8,717 nucleotides of DNA from Chloroflexota bacterium (GTDB lineage: Bacteria > Chloroflexota > Dehalococcoidia > Dehalococcoidales > UBA3254). Of this stretch, positions 1 through 7,336 are shown piece after piece. The notes below the pieces were generated by a model. It had not been told where the DNA came from and did not search any database. It saw only the letters and a program-made list of their open reading frames with translations. The stretch covers positions 1 to 8,717 of the forward strand of contig JAGDMY010000043.1 in NCBI GenBank assembly GCA_017860765.1, read 5' to 3'. Each line of letters opens with the position of its first letter. Within the stretch, counting starts at the first letter, position 1. The position numbers and the translations under genes were made by a program.

Positions 1-260
1 CCGCCGGTGACCGGGGCGTTGGCGGCTGAACCTATAATCTGGTCTTCCTGAATTTTATGCAGGACTAAAAAGGGTATAATCAGAGATAAGATGTGGTCCG
101 GCTTACGGCCGCCTTCTTCCCCTGACCCCTTAAGTTCCCGGTACCGGGAAATTACAATATAAATCTTATCGCCGCTGGGGAACAGCTTCATCAACTCTGC
201 CGCACTATCCTGAGGCGATAAGGGCCCCTCGAGGTTGAAGGCGATAAAGTTATTTGCCAT
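1..260 (-). CDS. HAD-like protein, EhaR-type (partial, C-terminus outside window)
   Basis: An open frame starts with ATG at 258-260 and runs off the left edge, giving 86 readable residues (MANNFIAFNLEGPLSPQ...). The motif NLEGPLSPQDSAAEL, then PSGDKIYIVISRYRE and later HILSLIIPFL, resembles the N-terminus of HAD-superfamily proteins annotated as EhaR-like in methanogens, which start with D-x-EGP and then a SRYD-type segment. That match is from memory, not a search. In such proteins the first Asp of motif I is the phosphatase nucleophile; here residue 9 is Asn (AAC), so activity is doubtful on this reading. The gene lies 21 bp after the CBS-domain gene with no room for a promoter, so it is probably co-transcribed and translated from a modest AGGA site about 11 nt before the ATG. 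The reading frame is well supported; the function is not. Confidence 0.6.
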   Translation of the reverse strand, partial: MANNFIAFNLEGPLSPQDSAAELMKLFPSGDKIYIVISRYRELKGSGEEGGRKPDHILSLIIPFLVLHKIQEDQIIGSAANAPVTG

Positions 261-281
261 TTGAGTTTGGCGTCCTAAGGG

Positions 282-923
282 TTAGCGTTTTCTGATAAAT
301 ACCAGAAAGCCCAATTTTTTTATAGCTTCGGCTACCTCGGTGGCATCTGTAGTATCCAGATGGACCATGAGGTCATGTTTGGCGGCTACCTTGAATTCTG
401 AAAGGAACAAATTAATAATACTTACGTTGAGCTTATTAATGGCGGAAATCACCTTCTCCACGTCCGGCCCTTTATAACACTGGGCCACCAGTATCCTGGA
501 GCCGGGCATTCCGATGCCGAGCAGGGGGTTGAGGACCCCCAGGAAAATATCATTAGTAGTAGCGATACCGATTACCAGATCGTTTTCAGTTATAACCAGA
601 GAACCAATCTTTCTGGCCTGAGCGATGGCGACAGCTTCCTCAATGGTGGTCTCTGGAGGTACCGTGACGACATCCTTGTGCATCACATCTTTCACGGTAA
701 TCTTGTTCAGCATATAGACCAGTTCATTCACTCTGAAGGTGGTCAATTGCGATGGCCCCATTTTATCCAGGTCATCCTTGGTGACAATACCCACCAGCTT
801 CATTCGATCAATAACCGGCAACCTTCTGATATTGTGAGCGTCCATGATTCTTCTGGCCTCTGCCAGGGATGTGGAACTGGAGATGGAGACCACGTTGGTT
901 TTCATAATGTCCGAAATAAGCAT
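282..923 (-). CDS. CBS-CBS-ACT domain regulatory protein (AcuB-like)
   Basis: This encodes 213 residues with two CBS domains, about 1-57 (MLISDIMKTNVVSISSSTSL... ending GIVTKDDL) and about 74-130 (VKDVMHKDVVTVPPETT... ending GIATTNDIF). They are followed by an ACT-like segment at about 142-213. Paired CBS domains form a Bateman module that usually binds adenine nucleotides, and ACT domains usually bind small molecules such as amino acids, so the protein is probably a soluble cytoplasmic sensor. The CBS-CBS-ACT layout and length match the AcuB-type family, but no acuA or acuC gene is visible, so an acetoin role should not be assumed. The ATG start is secure: AAAGGAGGT lies 7 nt upstream, behind a strong promoter. 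It heads a two-gene unit with the HAD-like gene 21 bp downstream, which may be its effector partner (inference). Confidence 0.88.
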   Translation of the reverse strand: MLISDIMKTNVVSISSSTSLAEARRIMDAHNIRRLPVIDRMKLVGIVTKDDLDKMGPSQLTTFRVNELVYMLNKITVKDVMHKDVVTVPPETTIEEAVAIAQARKIGSLVITENDLVIGIATTNDIFLGVLNPLLGIGMPGSRILVAQCYKGPDVEKVISAINKLNVSIINLFLSEFKVAAKHDLMVHLDTTDATEVAEAIKKLGFLVFIRKR

Positions 924-930
924 TTACTCA

Positions 931-939
931 ACCTCCTTT
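931..939 (-). promoter_or_regulatory. strong ribosome binding site of the CBS-ACT gene
   Basis: AAAGGAGGT, read on the minus strand, lies 7 nt before the ATG at 921-923. It is the longest match to the 16S rRNA tail in this window and fixes the start codon of the CBS-ACT gene. Confidence 0.85.
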
Positions 940-970
940 CAGTTGTTATGCCAGAAATCTAATGTAATAT

Positions 971-1000
971 ATTATAAGCTTTTAGTGCCGGTTTTGTCAT
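971..1000 (-). promoter_or_regulatory. sigma-70-type promoter of the CBS/HAD unit
   Basis: On the minus strand a -35 box ATGACA (995-1000, five of six consensus bases) is followed by an 18-bp spacer and a perfect -10 box TATAAT (971-976). Transcription would start near position 964, giving a leader of about 40 nt before the CBS gene ATG. It lies in the 197-bp gap after the MFS gene, so the CBS/HAD pair can be expressed independently. This is the best promoter match I see in the window. Confidence 0.75.
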
Positions 1001-1120
1001 GATGGTAATTTCGCTCGCGCCGTTTATTGTTTTAAGACAGCCACTCCCGGGAATGCGTTCGGCGAAGGAGGAGTTTTTATCCCGGCCGTTTTACCGGTCG
1101 GAAGGAAGACCGCGGATGTT

Positions 1121-2428
1121 TCAGCATCCTAATTCGGGCTGGAATGTTCGGGCTTGTGCGAATTTTCTTCGGATTAAGAAGGCGAAGACGGCCGCCAGGA
1201 ATTCGAGTATGCCCTGGATCAGAAAAATGAGCAGGTAGCTGTGAGTCAGCTGAAAGGTAATGCCGCCGGCGAAGCTCCCGATGGCCATGCCGATCATGTG
1301 AAACGACCAGATTACGCCCATGATAGTGCCCATGCGCAAATAGCCGAACAGGTCGGCTACGAGGCCGGAGACCAGGGGCGCGGTGGTAAACCAGCCGAAG
1401 CCGAACAAGGCCATCGCCGGATAAAGCAGCCACAGTGAGCCGCCTGTCAGTACCAGAGATGCCACCAGCGCGATAAAAGAAAGACTGCGAACAAAATGGG
1501 TCAGCGCCAGGACTTTATTACGGGCGATGCGATCCGACATTTGCCCGGTAACCAGTAGTCCAACCAGATTCACTCCGCCCTGAACGCTTAAAAAGGTGGC
1601 CCCTATCATATCCGGATAGCCGAGATCGGTGGCAAAGATAACCGTATGAGTCATTAAAAGGCCGCATCCGATGCCGCAGATAAGGTGGGCGAGAGCCAGC
1701 AGCCAGAAAGCGTAGGTACTCATTGCCCGCGCCAGAGTATGGCCGGTTTCCAACTCAGCTCCGGGGCCCGGCGGAGTGTTTGGCCGTGATGCAGATATGG
1801 AGTTTACCTGTCTTGCCGGAGGCTCTCCATCCGGGGTAAGGCCCCTGTCTTCAGGTCTATCTCTGATCAGGGTTATCAGGGGCACTATAAGTATGACAGT
1901 AATACCAGCCCAAAAGAATAAAGTGATCCGCCAGCCCCAGTTCAGGACCAGATATTGTGAGACCGGGGAGAGAACGATCGTACCGATTGGGAAACCGGTG
2001 GCTACGATACCCAGGGCGCGGCCTCTTTTTTTCAAAAACCAGCGGTTAATCAGGACCTGAGTGGCGTGGGTATATCTGATCTCAGATAGAAACCGGCCAA
2101 TAGAGACCTGCAATATGCCGTTTGCCAGGCCCGTGATCACGCCGGCCAGAGTCTGTATTGCGGCGCAGACAAACAAAACCGCTCTCGGCCCGAACCGGTC
2201 GATAAAGCGCCCTGTGAATGGCGAAAGTGAGGCCGAGGCCAGAAGCACCAGGGCGGTGATCAGCGAAAGCGTAGCCCGGTCCCAGCCGAACTCCTCCAGC
2301 AAGGGCTTGAAGAAGATGGCCACGGCGGTCCCGCCAATTAGAAAAAGCATCACCCAGGAGGCTGCCACCAGGTACCAACCGTAAAATAACCCGGGTTTAG
2401 ATGATGTAGTCTTGGATTCGCTGCTCAA
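1121..2428 (-). CDS. MFS transporter, monocarboxylate/OFA-like
   Basis: This is a 435-residue inner-membrane protein with about 12 hydrophobic segments in two halves, joined by a Pro-rich cytoplasmic loop at about 190-236. MFS motif A appears as GRFIDRFGPR (73-82) between helices 2 and 3 and is echoed as GQMSDRIARNK (295-305) in the second half. The start GLFYGWYLVAASW and the WFLKKRGRALGI segment (130-141) resemble the monocarboxylate/oxalate-formate antiporter-like group, but the substrate cannot be read from sequence. The start is TTG: an in-frame TAG at 2444-2446 excludes anything longer, and the next ATG (residue 27) falls inside helix 1. GGGGA a few bases upstream could serve as the Shine-Dalgarno site. 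Segment 4 is unusually polar (SEIRYTHATQ, 115-124). The gene appears to have its own promoter and is separated by about 96 bp from the PHP gene. Confidence 0.88.
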   Translation of the reverse strand: MSSESKTTSSKPGLFYGWYLVAASWVMLFLIGGTAVAIFFKPLLEEFGWDRATLSLITALVLLASASLSPFTGRFIDRFGPRAVLFVCAAIQTLAGVITGLANGILQVSIGRFLSEIRYTHATQVLINRWFLKKRGRALGIVATGFPIGTIVLSPVSQYLVLNWGWRITLFFWAGITVILIVPLITLIRDRPEDRGLTPDGEPPARQVNSISASRPNTPPGPGAELETGHTLARAMSTYAFWLLALAHLICGIGCGLLMTHTVIFATDLGYPDMIGATFLSVQGGVNLVGLLVTGQMSDRIARNKVLALTHFVRSLSFIALVASLVLTGGSLWLLYPAMALFGFGWFTTAPLVSGLVADLFGYLRMGTIMGVIWSFHMIGMAIGSFAGGITFQLTHSYLLIFLIQGILEFLAAVFAFLIRRKFAQARTFQPELGC

Positions 2429-2466
2429 GATATCCCCAATATCCTAGGCATCATAAATTCTCTAAC

Positions 2467-2475
2467 AGTATAACA
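2467..2475 (-). promoter_or_regulatory. candidate extended -10 promoter of the MFS gene
   Basis: On the minus strand TGT followed by TATACT fits an extended -10 element (TGnTATAAT-like). No good -35 box lies 16-18 bp upstream, which extended -10 promoters can tolerate. A start near 2460 would give a leader of about 30 nt before the TTG start. This is a prediction from a short motif. Confidence 0.45.
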
Positions 2476-2524
2476 TGGAGAGGAGAATCGCGCAGAAATA
2501 GTGGTGGTGGTCTCCGTCTGACCT

Positions 2525-3166
2525 TTAAATATGCCTGACCCTGGCCCAAATGCTGCGGAGACGGGAGAGAGGATTGGTGCGGCGGCCATGGATTCTACCC
2601 TGGGCCAGGCTCTGGAGGAAGTCTTCTTTACCCTTGAATTCGGGCATTTCCACAAAGGCATTGCCTATCTCATAAGCCGCATGGGCGTCGCTGCCGGCGG
2701 TGCCGGGCAGGTGGTGTTCCCGGGCAAAAGTACGGGCTTGCTCGGAGAAGCGGAGCAGTGGACTGCGGGCATTGAATACCTCTACCATATCAATCTGAGC
2801 TGCTATTTCATTGAGGGTGACCGGTCCCAGGGCTGAACCACGCAGTCCATCAAAGGGGTGGGGCACGCAGACCAGACCGCCCTGGGCTTTAATGCGCTGA
2901 ATACTTTCCTCCAGCGAAAGGTGGCTGGGGACCAGCTCTTCAAGGAACAGTCCGATAATCTCACCCCTGGTGGTCAGTATTTCTTCGCCAACCACCACGT
3001 AAAAGGGGGCGATCTCTTTTATTCTAAGAGCCCCCTCGATGGCCCCGTGGTCGGCGACTGAAATACAGTTAATGCCCTTCCTCTGGCAAGCCCCGATAAT
3101 TTGCTCCAGGCTGGTAGTGCTGTCCATGGAATATTTGGAATGAATATGAAAATCGGCTTTAAGCAA
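2525..3166 (-). CDS. PHP-domain metal-dependent phosphoesterase
   Basis: PHP-family proteins hydrolyse phosphoesters at a bi- or trinuclear metal site; the substrate here is unknown. Numbering from the preferred TTG start, the expected ligand motifs appear in order: HIH (H7, H9), ADHG (D39, H40), VGEEI and TRGE (E61/E62, E69), PHPFD (H103) and GSDAH (D160, H162). The size, 213 residues, fits the short stand-alone class (YciV/TrpH-like) rather than the PHP domain of DNA polymerase. The frame also offers GTG at 3185-3187, overlapping the peptidase stop as GTGA. I prefer TTG at 3164-3166, because GGAGGA lies 6 nt upstream and the protein then begins MLKADFHIHSKYS, typical of the family. It follows the peptidase gene by 17 bp and is probably the last gene of the operon; no clear terminator follows. 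Confidence 0.87.
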   Translation of the reverse strand: MLKADFHIHSKYSMDSTTSLEQIIGACQRKGINCISVADHGAIEGALRIKEIAPFYVVVGEEILTTRGEIIGLFLEELVPSHLSLEESIQRIKAQGGLVCVPHPFDGLRGSALGPVTLNEIAAQIDMVEVFNARSPLLRFSEQARTFAREHHLPGTAGSDAHAAYEIGNAFVEMPEFKGKEDFLQSLAQGRIHGRRTNPLSRLRSIWARVRHI

Positions 3167-3172
3167 TTCAGA

Positions 3173-3178
3173 TCCTCC
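3173..3178 (-). promoter_or_regulatory. ribosome binding site that decides the PHP gene start
   Basis: GGAGGA on the minus strand lies 6 nt before TTG at 3164-3166 and inside the frame of the longer GTG-started version. This placement favours the shorter TTG start. Confidence 0.65.
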
Positions 3179-3183
3179 GGAAC

Positions 3184-4257
3184 TCACATCAATTTTCTGG
3201 CAGAGGAAATCACCCGGAGCTTACCATTTTCCATCACCACGTCGTCCTCGAGGCGCACTCCACCCCAGCCGCTGAGGTAAATTCCCGGTTCGATGGTGAA
3301 TACCATGCCATCGGTCAAAACACCTTTGGAGGTAAATCCTAAATAGGGACTTTCATGGGCGGCTAACCCGATGCCATGACCCAGGCTATGGCCGAAGGCT
3401 TCCCCGAAGCCGGCATTACCAATTAACTGGCGGGCGATGGCATCGGCCTGGGCTCCGGTCATTCCAGATTTTATATAGGAGATGGCGGTCAGCTGGGCGT
3501 CCAGGACGGTCTGGTACACCTGCCTGAAGGTACCGGGCATTTTGCCAATATAGAAGGTGCGGGTCAAATCGCTGGTGTAATATTTATACCTGGCCCCGAT
3601 ATCAACCACAATTGGCTCGCGCTCCTGTATCACGTAGTCCGAAGGTTTAGCGTGGGGCAGGGCGGCATTAGGTCCCGCCGCGACTATGATTTCGAAGGGC
3701 AACGGCTGACTGCCGTTTTCCCGGATAAATTTTTCTATATCCCAGGCCAGGGCTTTTTCGCTAACGCCGGGCTTCAATTCCTTTTCAAGGTGTTCAAAAG
3801 CGGCATCAGCGATCTTAACCGCCTGATAGATAAGCTCCGCCTCCTCCGGCTCCTTCACCATTCTCAGCGAATCCATCAGGTTGTCGCCGGGAATCAGATC
3901 GATAGGCGTTTGAAGTTTGCGGAAGACATCCTCCATTTGCCGGTAAGCTGCAAAGGAGAGGTGATGGTTTTCAAATCCCAACCGCCGTATCTTGTGTCCG
4001 GAAAACAGCCCGGGAAGCCAGTCGGCCATTTTCCCTGAGATAGTAAAAATCTCAAAGTCGGGGGACTGCCGTCTGGCTTGCTCTACATAGCGGAAGTCAG
4101 TGACCAGAAGGTTGCCCTCGCCGATTAGTAAATACCCTTCCAGGCCTTCGCAACCCGAGAGATAGTACAGGTTTTCCGGCTGAGAGATCCAGATGGCCTC
4201 GATTTCTTTTTGCGCCAATTGCTGCCGGAGCCGCTGAAGCCTATTTTTTGGTTCCAT
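3184..4257 (-). CDS. Xaa-Pro peptidase, M24B family (aminopeptidase P / prolidase-like)
   Basis: This is a 357-residue cytoplasmic metallopeptidase that would cleave peptide bonds next to proline (X-Pro dipeptides or N-terminal X-Pro). It has an N-terminal creatinase-like domain (about 1-130) and a C-terminal pita-bread domain (about 135-355). All five expected metal ligands are visible: D219 in VVDIG, D230 in TSDLTRT, H294 in GHGIG, E323 in TIEPGIY and E337 in RLEDD. H202 in PHAKPS is also a conserved family position. The length fits the compact bacterial M24B proteins; sequence alone does not separate PepP from PepQ. ATG at 4255-4257 has AAGGA about 8 nt upstream and overlaps the end of the Xer gene by 17 bp, suggesting translational coupling. 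The frame is intact. Confidence 0.93.
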   Translation of the reverse strand: MEPKNRLQRLRQQLAQKEIEAIWISQPENLYYLSGCEGLEGYLLIGEGNLLVTDFRYVEQARRQSPDFEIFTISGKMADWLPGLFSGHKIRRLGFENHHLSFAAYRQMEDVFRKLQTPIDLIPGDNLMDSLRMVKEPEEAELIYQAVKIADAAFEHLEKELKPGVSEKALAWDIEKFIRENGSQPLPFEIIVAAGPNAALPHAKPSDYVIQEREPIVVDIGARYKYYTSDLTRTFYIGKMPGTFRQVYQTVLDAQLTAISYIKSGMTGAQADAIARQLIGNAGFGEAFGHSLGHGIGLAAHESPYLGFTSKGVLTDGMVFTIEPGIYLSGWGGVRLEDDVVMENGKLRVISSARKLM

Positions 4258-5218
4258 ATTGGTTGTCCTTTTCCCGGGCCATCGGGTGGGCGGTCAAATA
4301 TACCTTTCTGGCCTGCTGCTTTGTAACGTGGGTATAAATCTGGGTAGATGAAAGGTCGGCATGACCCAGGAGTTCCTGCACTACTCGCAAGTCCGCCCCG
4401 CCGTCCAGCATATGAGTGGCGAAAGTGTGACGGAGGATATGGGGGTGGACGTTTTTCTCCGTACCGCTGGCCAGAGCATAATGTTTCAGCAATTTCTGAA
4501 TTCCCCGCATGCTCAGGCGCTTACCCTGCTTATTTAAAAACAGAGCGGGTTCAAATTGATTAGTTGAGAGCCGCCTTCTTCCCAGGTGGATATAGTCACT
4601 CAGTGTAGTGGCGGCCGGTAGACCCATCAGGACCAGACGCTCTTTGGAGCCTTTGCCGACCACCCGGATTTCGCGGGTCTCCAGATTGAGGCTCTCCAAA
4701 TTCAACTGCCACAACTCGCTCACCCGCAGCCCGGAGGCATACAGCAATTCCAGTATAGACCGGTCGCGCTGGCCTTCGGGTCTGGCAAGGTCCGGGGCAT
4801 TCAGCAACTGGTCCATCTCCAGCCGGGTGAGAAACACCGGGAGTTTTTTATCCTGCTTGGGGGAAAGAGAGGAACGCTCGCCTTTTCTGCCGGAGGCATT
4901 CACGGGGATAGGACTTTTCACCAGGATGCCTTCCCGTAGAAGGAAGCGGTAGAAAGAGCGGATGGCGGAAAGCTTGCGGGACAGGCTGGACTTATCGATA
5001 CCCTGCTGCACCAGCCAGGTCAAATAATCCCGGATAGTCTGCTTATCGACATCCTTGAAGTCCCGTATTTTCCTGGTAACTAAGAATTGGAAGAAGCCTT
5101 TACCAGGGCCTCTTTTATGAGTCCCCATAAGGTCGGTGGAGTAATTGCGGATAGTATAACTGGAAGCATTGCGCTCAGCCTTCAGGTAGTCCAGGTATTG
5201 ATTAAAGACTTCTCGCAT
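4241..5218 (-). CDS. xerC: Xer-type tyrosine recombinase
   Basis: This site-specific recombinase of the XerC/XerD family would resolve chromosome dimers at a dif-like site. Numbering from ATG at 5216-5218 (325 residues), the N-terminal core-binding domain covers about 1-100 and the catalytic domain about 128-315. The catalytic set is complete: R165 (ASGLRVSEL), Lys in GKGSKER (189/192), H260 and R263 (HPHILRHT), H286 (LLGHADLSS) and nucleophile Y295 (TQIYTH). A TTG at 5231-5233 would add five residues; neither start has a clear Shine-Dalgarno site. The gene overlaps topA by 17 bp at its start and the peptidase gene by 17 bp at its end. Two oddities are about ten extra residues (MGTHKRGPGK, 31-40) after YSTDL and a long linker (about 106-122) between domains. 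XerC rather than XerD is assigned mainly from the topA neighbourhood. Confidence 0.9.
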   Translation of the reverse strand: MREVFNQYLDYLKAERNASSYTIRNYSTDLMGTHKRGPGKGFFQFLVTRKIRDFKDVDKQTIRDYLTWLVQQGIDKSSLSRKLSAIRSFYRFLLREGILVKSPIPVNASGRKGERSSLSPKQDKKLPVFLTRLEMDQLLNAPDLARPEGQRDRSILELLYASGLRVSELWQLNLESLNLETREIRVVGKGSKERLVLMGLPAATTLSDYIHLGRRRLSTNQFEPALFLNKQGKRLSMRGIQKLLKHYALASGTEKNVHPHILRHTFATHMLDGGADLRVVQELLGHADLSSTQIYTHVTKQQARKVYLTAHPMAREKDNQYGTKK

Positions 5219-7328
5219 CTTCCATTTTCTCAAAATGAGAGCATTTCAGGCATTTGGCCGTCTTATTCCTCTGGGCGACCATTAATCCACCGCAGGATGG
5301 ACAGGGTTTAGGCAAAGGCTGCATGAAGGTGGCGAATTTACAGTCCGGATAGCCGCTGCAGCCGTAAAAGCGCTTTTTCCTCTTGCTGATTCTCTGCACC
5401 AGCTCTTTGCCGCATTCGGGACATTTGGCTCCTGTCCTGACCTGATATGGCCGGGTGGTTTTACATTCAGGGTAGCCGGTGCAGGCGAGGAATTTGCCAA
5501 AACGCCCGCTCTTGACAGCCATGGGTTTGCCGCATTTGGGACATTTCTCTTCGGTGATCTCGTCAGCTAACTTAACCCGGGCGACCTGCTCGTGGGCCTG
5601 TTCCAGGTCTTTCGCGAGAGGCACATAGAACTCCTTGACTACGTTGACCCAATCCTTATTATCATTGGCAATCTCATCCAGTTCCTCTTCCATACGGGCG
5701 GTGAACTCAATATTCATCAACTCCGGGAAATTTCGGGTCAAAAGGTCATTTACCACGAAACCCAGTTCGGTCGGCTGGAAGGCGCTCTTATTCTTCACCA
5801 CGTATTCGCGGTCTTGAATAGTAGCCAGGATAGGGGCATAAGTGCTGGGACGGCCAATGCCTTTCTGCTCCAGGGCTTTGATAAGGGTCGCTTCGGTGTA
5901 GCGGGGTGGAGGCTGGGTAAAATGCTGTTCAGCCAGCATCTGAAGCAGTTTAAGGAGGTCGCCTTTGACGAGGCTGGGTAAGATGGCGCTCTTCTCACCT
6001 TCACGCTCCTCCTCGTCCCTGCCCTCTATATACAATGTGGTAAACCCCGGGAAATCGAGTTTGGAGTTCATGGTGCGGAATAAATAGTTAAGTTGCGGCT
6101 GCGGGCACCTGGCTTCAACGTCCACGGTAGTATTTTCGTAAACAGCGTTGGCCATCTGACTGGCCACCATCCGTTTCCAGATCAGCTCATACAATCTATA
6201 CTGAGCGTCGTTGAGGTATTGCTTTATCATGGCCGGCTCGCGGTGGACGCGGGTGGGGCGTATGGCCTCGTGGGCCTCCTGAGCTCCCTTAACAGCTTTG
6301 CTGAATACCCGCGCTTTGGCCGGAAGATATCTCTCGCCGAATTTTTGCTGGATATAACTGCGCGTCTCTGCCAGGGCGGATGCGGCGACATGGGTGGAAT
6401 CGGTGCGCATGTAGGTGATAAGGCCAATATTACCTTCAGCGCCTATGGGAAGGCCTTCATAAAGCTGCTGTGCCAGGACCATCGTGCGGCTGGCAGAGAA
6501 ATGCAATTGGCGCCAGGCCTCTTGCTGAAGGGTGCTGGTAATGAAGGGTGGGGCCGGAGCCCGGGTGGCCTTTTTGGTAACGACTCTATAAACCCGATAC
6601 TCTGATTTCTCCAGGTCTTCCTTCAGCTTATCGGATTCAGCCGCATTATGAATGTCAATTTTGGCGCCGTCTACGAACCCTACCAATCCCGCTCGAAACG
6701 CGGCTTTCTGATTCGTCTCACCGCTTTTAATCAATTCGGCTTCGATGGTCCAATATTCGACCGGCACAAAGTCCTGGATTTCTCTTTCGCGTTCGACGAC
6801 AATCCTGACCGCAACCGACTGGACGCGCCCCGCTGACAGGCCCCTTTTAACCTTGCGCCATAGAAGAGGGCTGATTTTATATCCGACGAGCCTGTCCAGC
6901 ACGCGCCGGGCCTGCTGGGCATTTACCAGCTGCATGTCTATATCGCGAGGGTGTTTAAAGGCTTCTTTAATAGCCTCATCCGTTATTTCATGAAAGACTA
7001 CCCGGCGGTACGGCACGCCGCTGCCATGGCCGTCGATGACCTCTGTCAAATGCCAGGAGATAGCTTCACCTTCCCGATCCGGATCCGTAGCCAGGTAGAC
7101 TGCCGAGGCGTCCTTCACCGCCGCCTTGAGTTCATTAACCACTTTTTTCTTATCAGTGGGAATTACATAACGTGGCAAGAAGCCTTTTTCGACATCTACA
7201 CCGATCTGGCTTTTGGGTAAATCACGAATATGCCCCAGCGAGGCTTTAAGATTATAGCCCTTTCCCAGGATCTTGCCTAGAGTCCGGGCTTTGGCCGGTG
7301 ATTCCACGATAACAAGTTTTTCTTTCAT
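5202..7328 (-). CDS. topA: DNA topoisomerase I (type IA)
   Basis: TopA relaxes negative supercoils by cutting one strand and passing the other. The protein has 708 residues. The Toprim domain (about 3-115) carries E9 (IVESPAKA) and the D82-x-D84-x-E86 metal triad (TDPDREGE). The active-site tyrosine is Y306 in LITYMRTDST, with R308 beside it. The central type IA domains run to about 580. Three C-terminal four-cysteine zinc ribbons follow: C596/C599/C616/C622, C636/C639/C657/C663 and C676/C679/C693/C696; the last two cysteines are spaced differently and lack the GYPxC pattern. ATG at 7326-7328 is preceded by GAGGA only 2 nt away, a tight spacing. The coding end overlaps the recombinase gene. 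The gap to dprA is 75 bp and is mostly filled by a nested palindrome that could affect topA translation. The frame is complete. Confidence 0.97.
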   Translation of the reverse strand: MKEKLVIVESPAKARTLGKILGKGYNLKASLGHIRDLPKSQIGVDVEKGFLPRYVIPTDKKKVVNELKAAVKDASAVYLATDPDREGEAISWHLTEVIDGHGSGVPYRRVVFHEITDEAIKEAFKHPRDIDMQLVNAQQARRVLDRLVGYKISPLLWRKVKRGLSAGRVQSVAVRIVVEREREIQDFVPVEYWTIEAELIKSGETNQKAAFRAGLVGFVDGAKIDIHNAAESDKLKEDLEKSEYRVYRVVTKKATRAPAPPFITSTLQQEAWRQLHFSASRTMVLAQQLYEGLPIGAEGNIGLITYMRTDSTHVAASALAETRSYIQQKFGERYLPAKARVFSKAVKGAQEAHEAIRPTRVHREPAMIKQYLNDAQYRLYELIWKRMVASQMANAVYENTTVDVEARCPQPQLNYLFRTMNSKLDFPGFTTLYIEGRDEEEREGEKSAILPSLVKGDLLKLLQMLAEQHFTQPPPRYTEATLIKALEQKGIGRPSTYAPILATIQDREYVVKNKSAFQPTELGFVVNDLLTRNFPELMNIEFTARMEEELDEIANDNKDWVNVVKEFYVPLAKDLEQAHEQVARVKLADEITEEKCPKCGKPMAVKSGRFGKFLACTGYPECKTTRPYQVRTGAKCPECGKELVQRISKRKKRFYGCSGYPDCKFATFMQPLPKPCPSCGGLMVAQRNKTAKCLKCSHFEKMEDARSL

Positions 7329-7336
7329 ATTCCTCT

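Noticed and set aside
1065..1105. Possible terminator hairpin after the MFS gene (CCGaCCG-gtaaaa-CGGcCGG on the minus strand)
   Set aside because: The stem has an internal A-C mismatch and is followed by GATAAAAA rather than a T-run, so it is not a convincing intrinsic terminator.
999..1238. Plus-strand open frame of 79 codons after the MFS gene
   Set aside because: It overlaps the MFS coding end, has no family resemblance or ribosome binding site, and lies over the minus-strand promoter of the CBS gene.
4348..4563. Plus-strand frames opposite the recombinase, topA and dprA genes
   Set aside because: They are antisense shadows of well-identified genes, with no recognisable domains or ribosome binding sites.
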